A DNA stretch of 60,729 nt. It comes from Polyangiaceae bacterium. Its GTDB lineage: Bacteria; Myxococcota_A; Polyangia; Polyangiales; Polyangiaceae. Below are positions 59,893-60,729 of this stretch, one piece after another. Where the stretch lies: positions 1 through 60,729 of the forward strand of contig JAICQQ010000025.1 of the NCBI GenBank assembly GCA_025937785.1. The letters are read 5' to 3'. The notes under the pieces were generated by a model. The model had not been told where the DNA came from. It did no database searches and saw only the letters and a program-made list of their open reading frames with translations. Every line of letters begins with the position of its first letter. Within the stretch, counting starts at the first letter, position 1. The translations under genes and the position numbers were made by a program.

Positions 59893-60729
59893 CTACGCGA
59901 GTTCCAGCCGGCGTCCCAACTCGACGATCACCTCGGCGAAGGCTTCGACATCGCTCGTGCGTGTGCGCCAATTCGAGAATGCCGGCCTGAACACGGTGCG
60001 CTGACCGAGTTTCGACGTTCCGACCATGAAACGGCCATCCCCGAGCACGATCTCGCCCAGACGTTGGTTCAATTGATCGAGGGCGTCGTCGGGAAGCTGC
60101 CCCGGATTGAAGCGGAACGGCACGATGTTCAGCCCAGGCTCCCGCATTAGCTCGAGGCCCGGGGTGCGCTTCACCACGGCGGCGAAGTGCTGCGCGAGGT
60201 CCAGGCAATGTTCGACGATTGCCTGCTGCCCTGCGCGACCGTAGGCCTTGAGCGTAGCCCAGACAGCAAAGCTGCGCGCGCGCCGCGAGCTCTCTGGGCC
60301 GAGCGCCCCCGGCGTCGGGCGCTGCGTATCGGCTACAGGCAAGTAGTCGGCCGAATAGCGAAACGCACGACCCAAGAGCCCGTGATCCCGCACGAAGGCA
60401 TAGCCTGAGTCGTACGGAACATTCAGCCACTTGTGGCCATCGACCGTTACGGAATCCGCCCGCCCGACCCCGTCGACCAGGTGCTCCGTGCGCGGTGAAA
60501 GCTTGGCGAACAGCCCGAAGGCGCCATCCACATGCACCCAAGAGTTGTGCTTTCGCGCCAGCGCGATCATCGCTTCGACCGGATCGAATTCGCCGGCGTT
60601 CACCACTACCACCGCAGGATTCCCCCGAAGCTCGTCGAGCGCCCGCGACAGCCCGGCCAAATCCACCCGGCCGAACCCATCGCTCGCAAAACGCCGGAGC
60701 TGGCCCCGCCCGATCCCCAGCATTGCCAG
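59893..60729 (-). CDS. PLP-dependent decarboxylase, group II (partial)
   Basis: The gene is cut by the right window edge, so its N-terminal part is missing. At least 278 C-terminal residues are present. The PLP-binding motif is SVTVDGHKWLNVPYDSG with the Schiff-base Lys, preceded by WVHVDGAFGLFAKLS (Asp of the cofactor site). The sequence ends with a domain containing LNIVPFRFNPG and GTSKLGQRTVFRPAFSNWRT. This is the group II (aromatic-L-amino-acid/glutamate-type) decarboxylase family. The amino acid substrate cannot be assigned from this part. It is convergent with dcd, with stops 9 bp apart. Confidence 0.8.
   Translation of the reverse strand: MAMLGIGRGQLRRFASDGFGRVDLAGLSRALDELRGNPAVVVVNAGEFDPVEAMIALARKHNSWVHVDGAFGLFAKLSPRTEHLVDGVGRADSVTVDGHKWLNVPYDSGYAFVRDHGLLGRAFRYSADYLPVADTQRPTPGALGPESSRRARSFAVWATLKAYGRAGQQAIVEHCLDLAQHFAAVVKRTPGLELMREPGLNIVPFRFNPGQLPDDALDQLNQRLGEIVLGDGRFMVGTSKLGQRTVFRPAFSNWRTRTSDVEAFAEVIVELGRRLELA

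Overview
The window comes from a high-GC, gene-dense bacterial chromosome that reads as a myxobacterium (Myxococcota, probably the Polyangiales/Sorangium side). The reasons are: many predicted lipoproteins whose lipobox is followed by a long Ser/Thr/Gly linker; a Ser/Thr kinase with a TPR-PEGA partner; AgmX/PglI-type, DUF1552/DUF1592 and DUF2330 proteins, one DUF2330 protein with a MYXO-CTERM-like tail; hybrid histidine kinases; and a sigma54-type promoter. No complete RNA gene, CRISPR array or intact insertion sequence was seen.

Layout. (1) 1-3075: three minus-strand nucleotidyltransferase (MNT/AbiEii-like) genes, two preceded by a small partner ORF with translational overlap. They are interleaved with plus-oriented repeats: two 153-bp copies of an inverted repeat followed by the 3' half of a tRNA-Leu(UAG), and a degenerate family of about 99 bp whose units carry T-arm-like and tRNA-tail-like pieces. 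A 47-bp relic of the same module lies at 6214-6260. This is the most unusual region. (2) 3077-24 kb: an island of exported proteins: a vWA lipoprotein, a lysyl oxidase with a degenerate second copy, an alpha/beta-hydrolase, ShK-like and Cys-rich lipoproteins, a HExxH protein, FG-GAP and Kelch propellers, plus a hybrid histidine kinase, a SIMPL protein, an AgmX-type protein and a Crp/Fnr pseudogene. (3) 21.3-28.5 kb: a tightly packed kinase / TPR-PEGA / Cys-repeat lipoprotein operon and a VIT-vWA-DUF2135-like lipoprotein. (4) 28.9-46.4 kb: TPR-DUF2695, a DUF1592/DUF1552 pair, two DUF2330 paralogues (one behind a sigma54-like promoter), a Sel1-like lipoprotein, a metallophosphoesterase, NUDIX and M20 hydrolases, an alpha/beta-hydrolase with a Cys nucleophile elbow, and a peptidoglycan-binding protein with a lipoprotein. 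(5) 46.6-60.7 kb: a DUF2520 protein; a partner-switching operon (HATPase, STAS-like, SpoIIE phosphatase fused to a sugar-binding-type sensor); menB directly followed by a hybrid histidine kinase; an SMP-30-like protein; an AraC regulator; a DUF1016_N-like HTH protein; an ABC exporter; dCTP deaminase; and a PLP decarboxylase cut by the window edge.

How the genes work together. Most of the window builds and senses the cell envelope: secreted enzymes and adhesion-type modules are mixed with regulators (Ser/Thr kinase, two hybrid kinases, a partner switch, AraC, sigma54). Housekeeping metabolism is limited to menB, dcd, NUDIX and M20 enzymes. Starts were moved inward from the longest ORF where a lipobox, a ribosome binding site or an upstream stop overlap supports it; these choices are noted in each entry.
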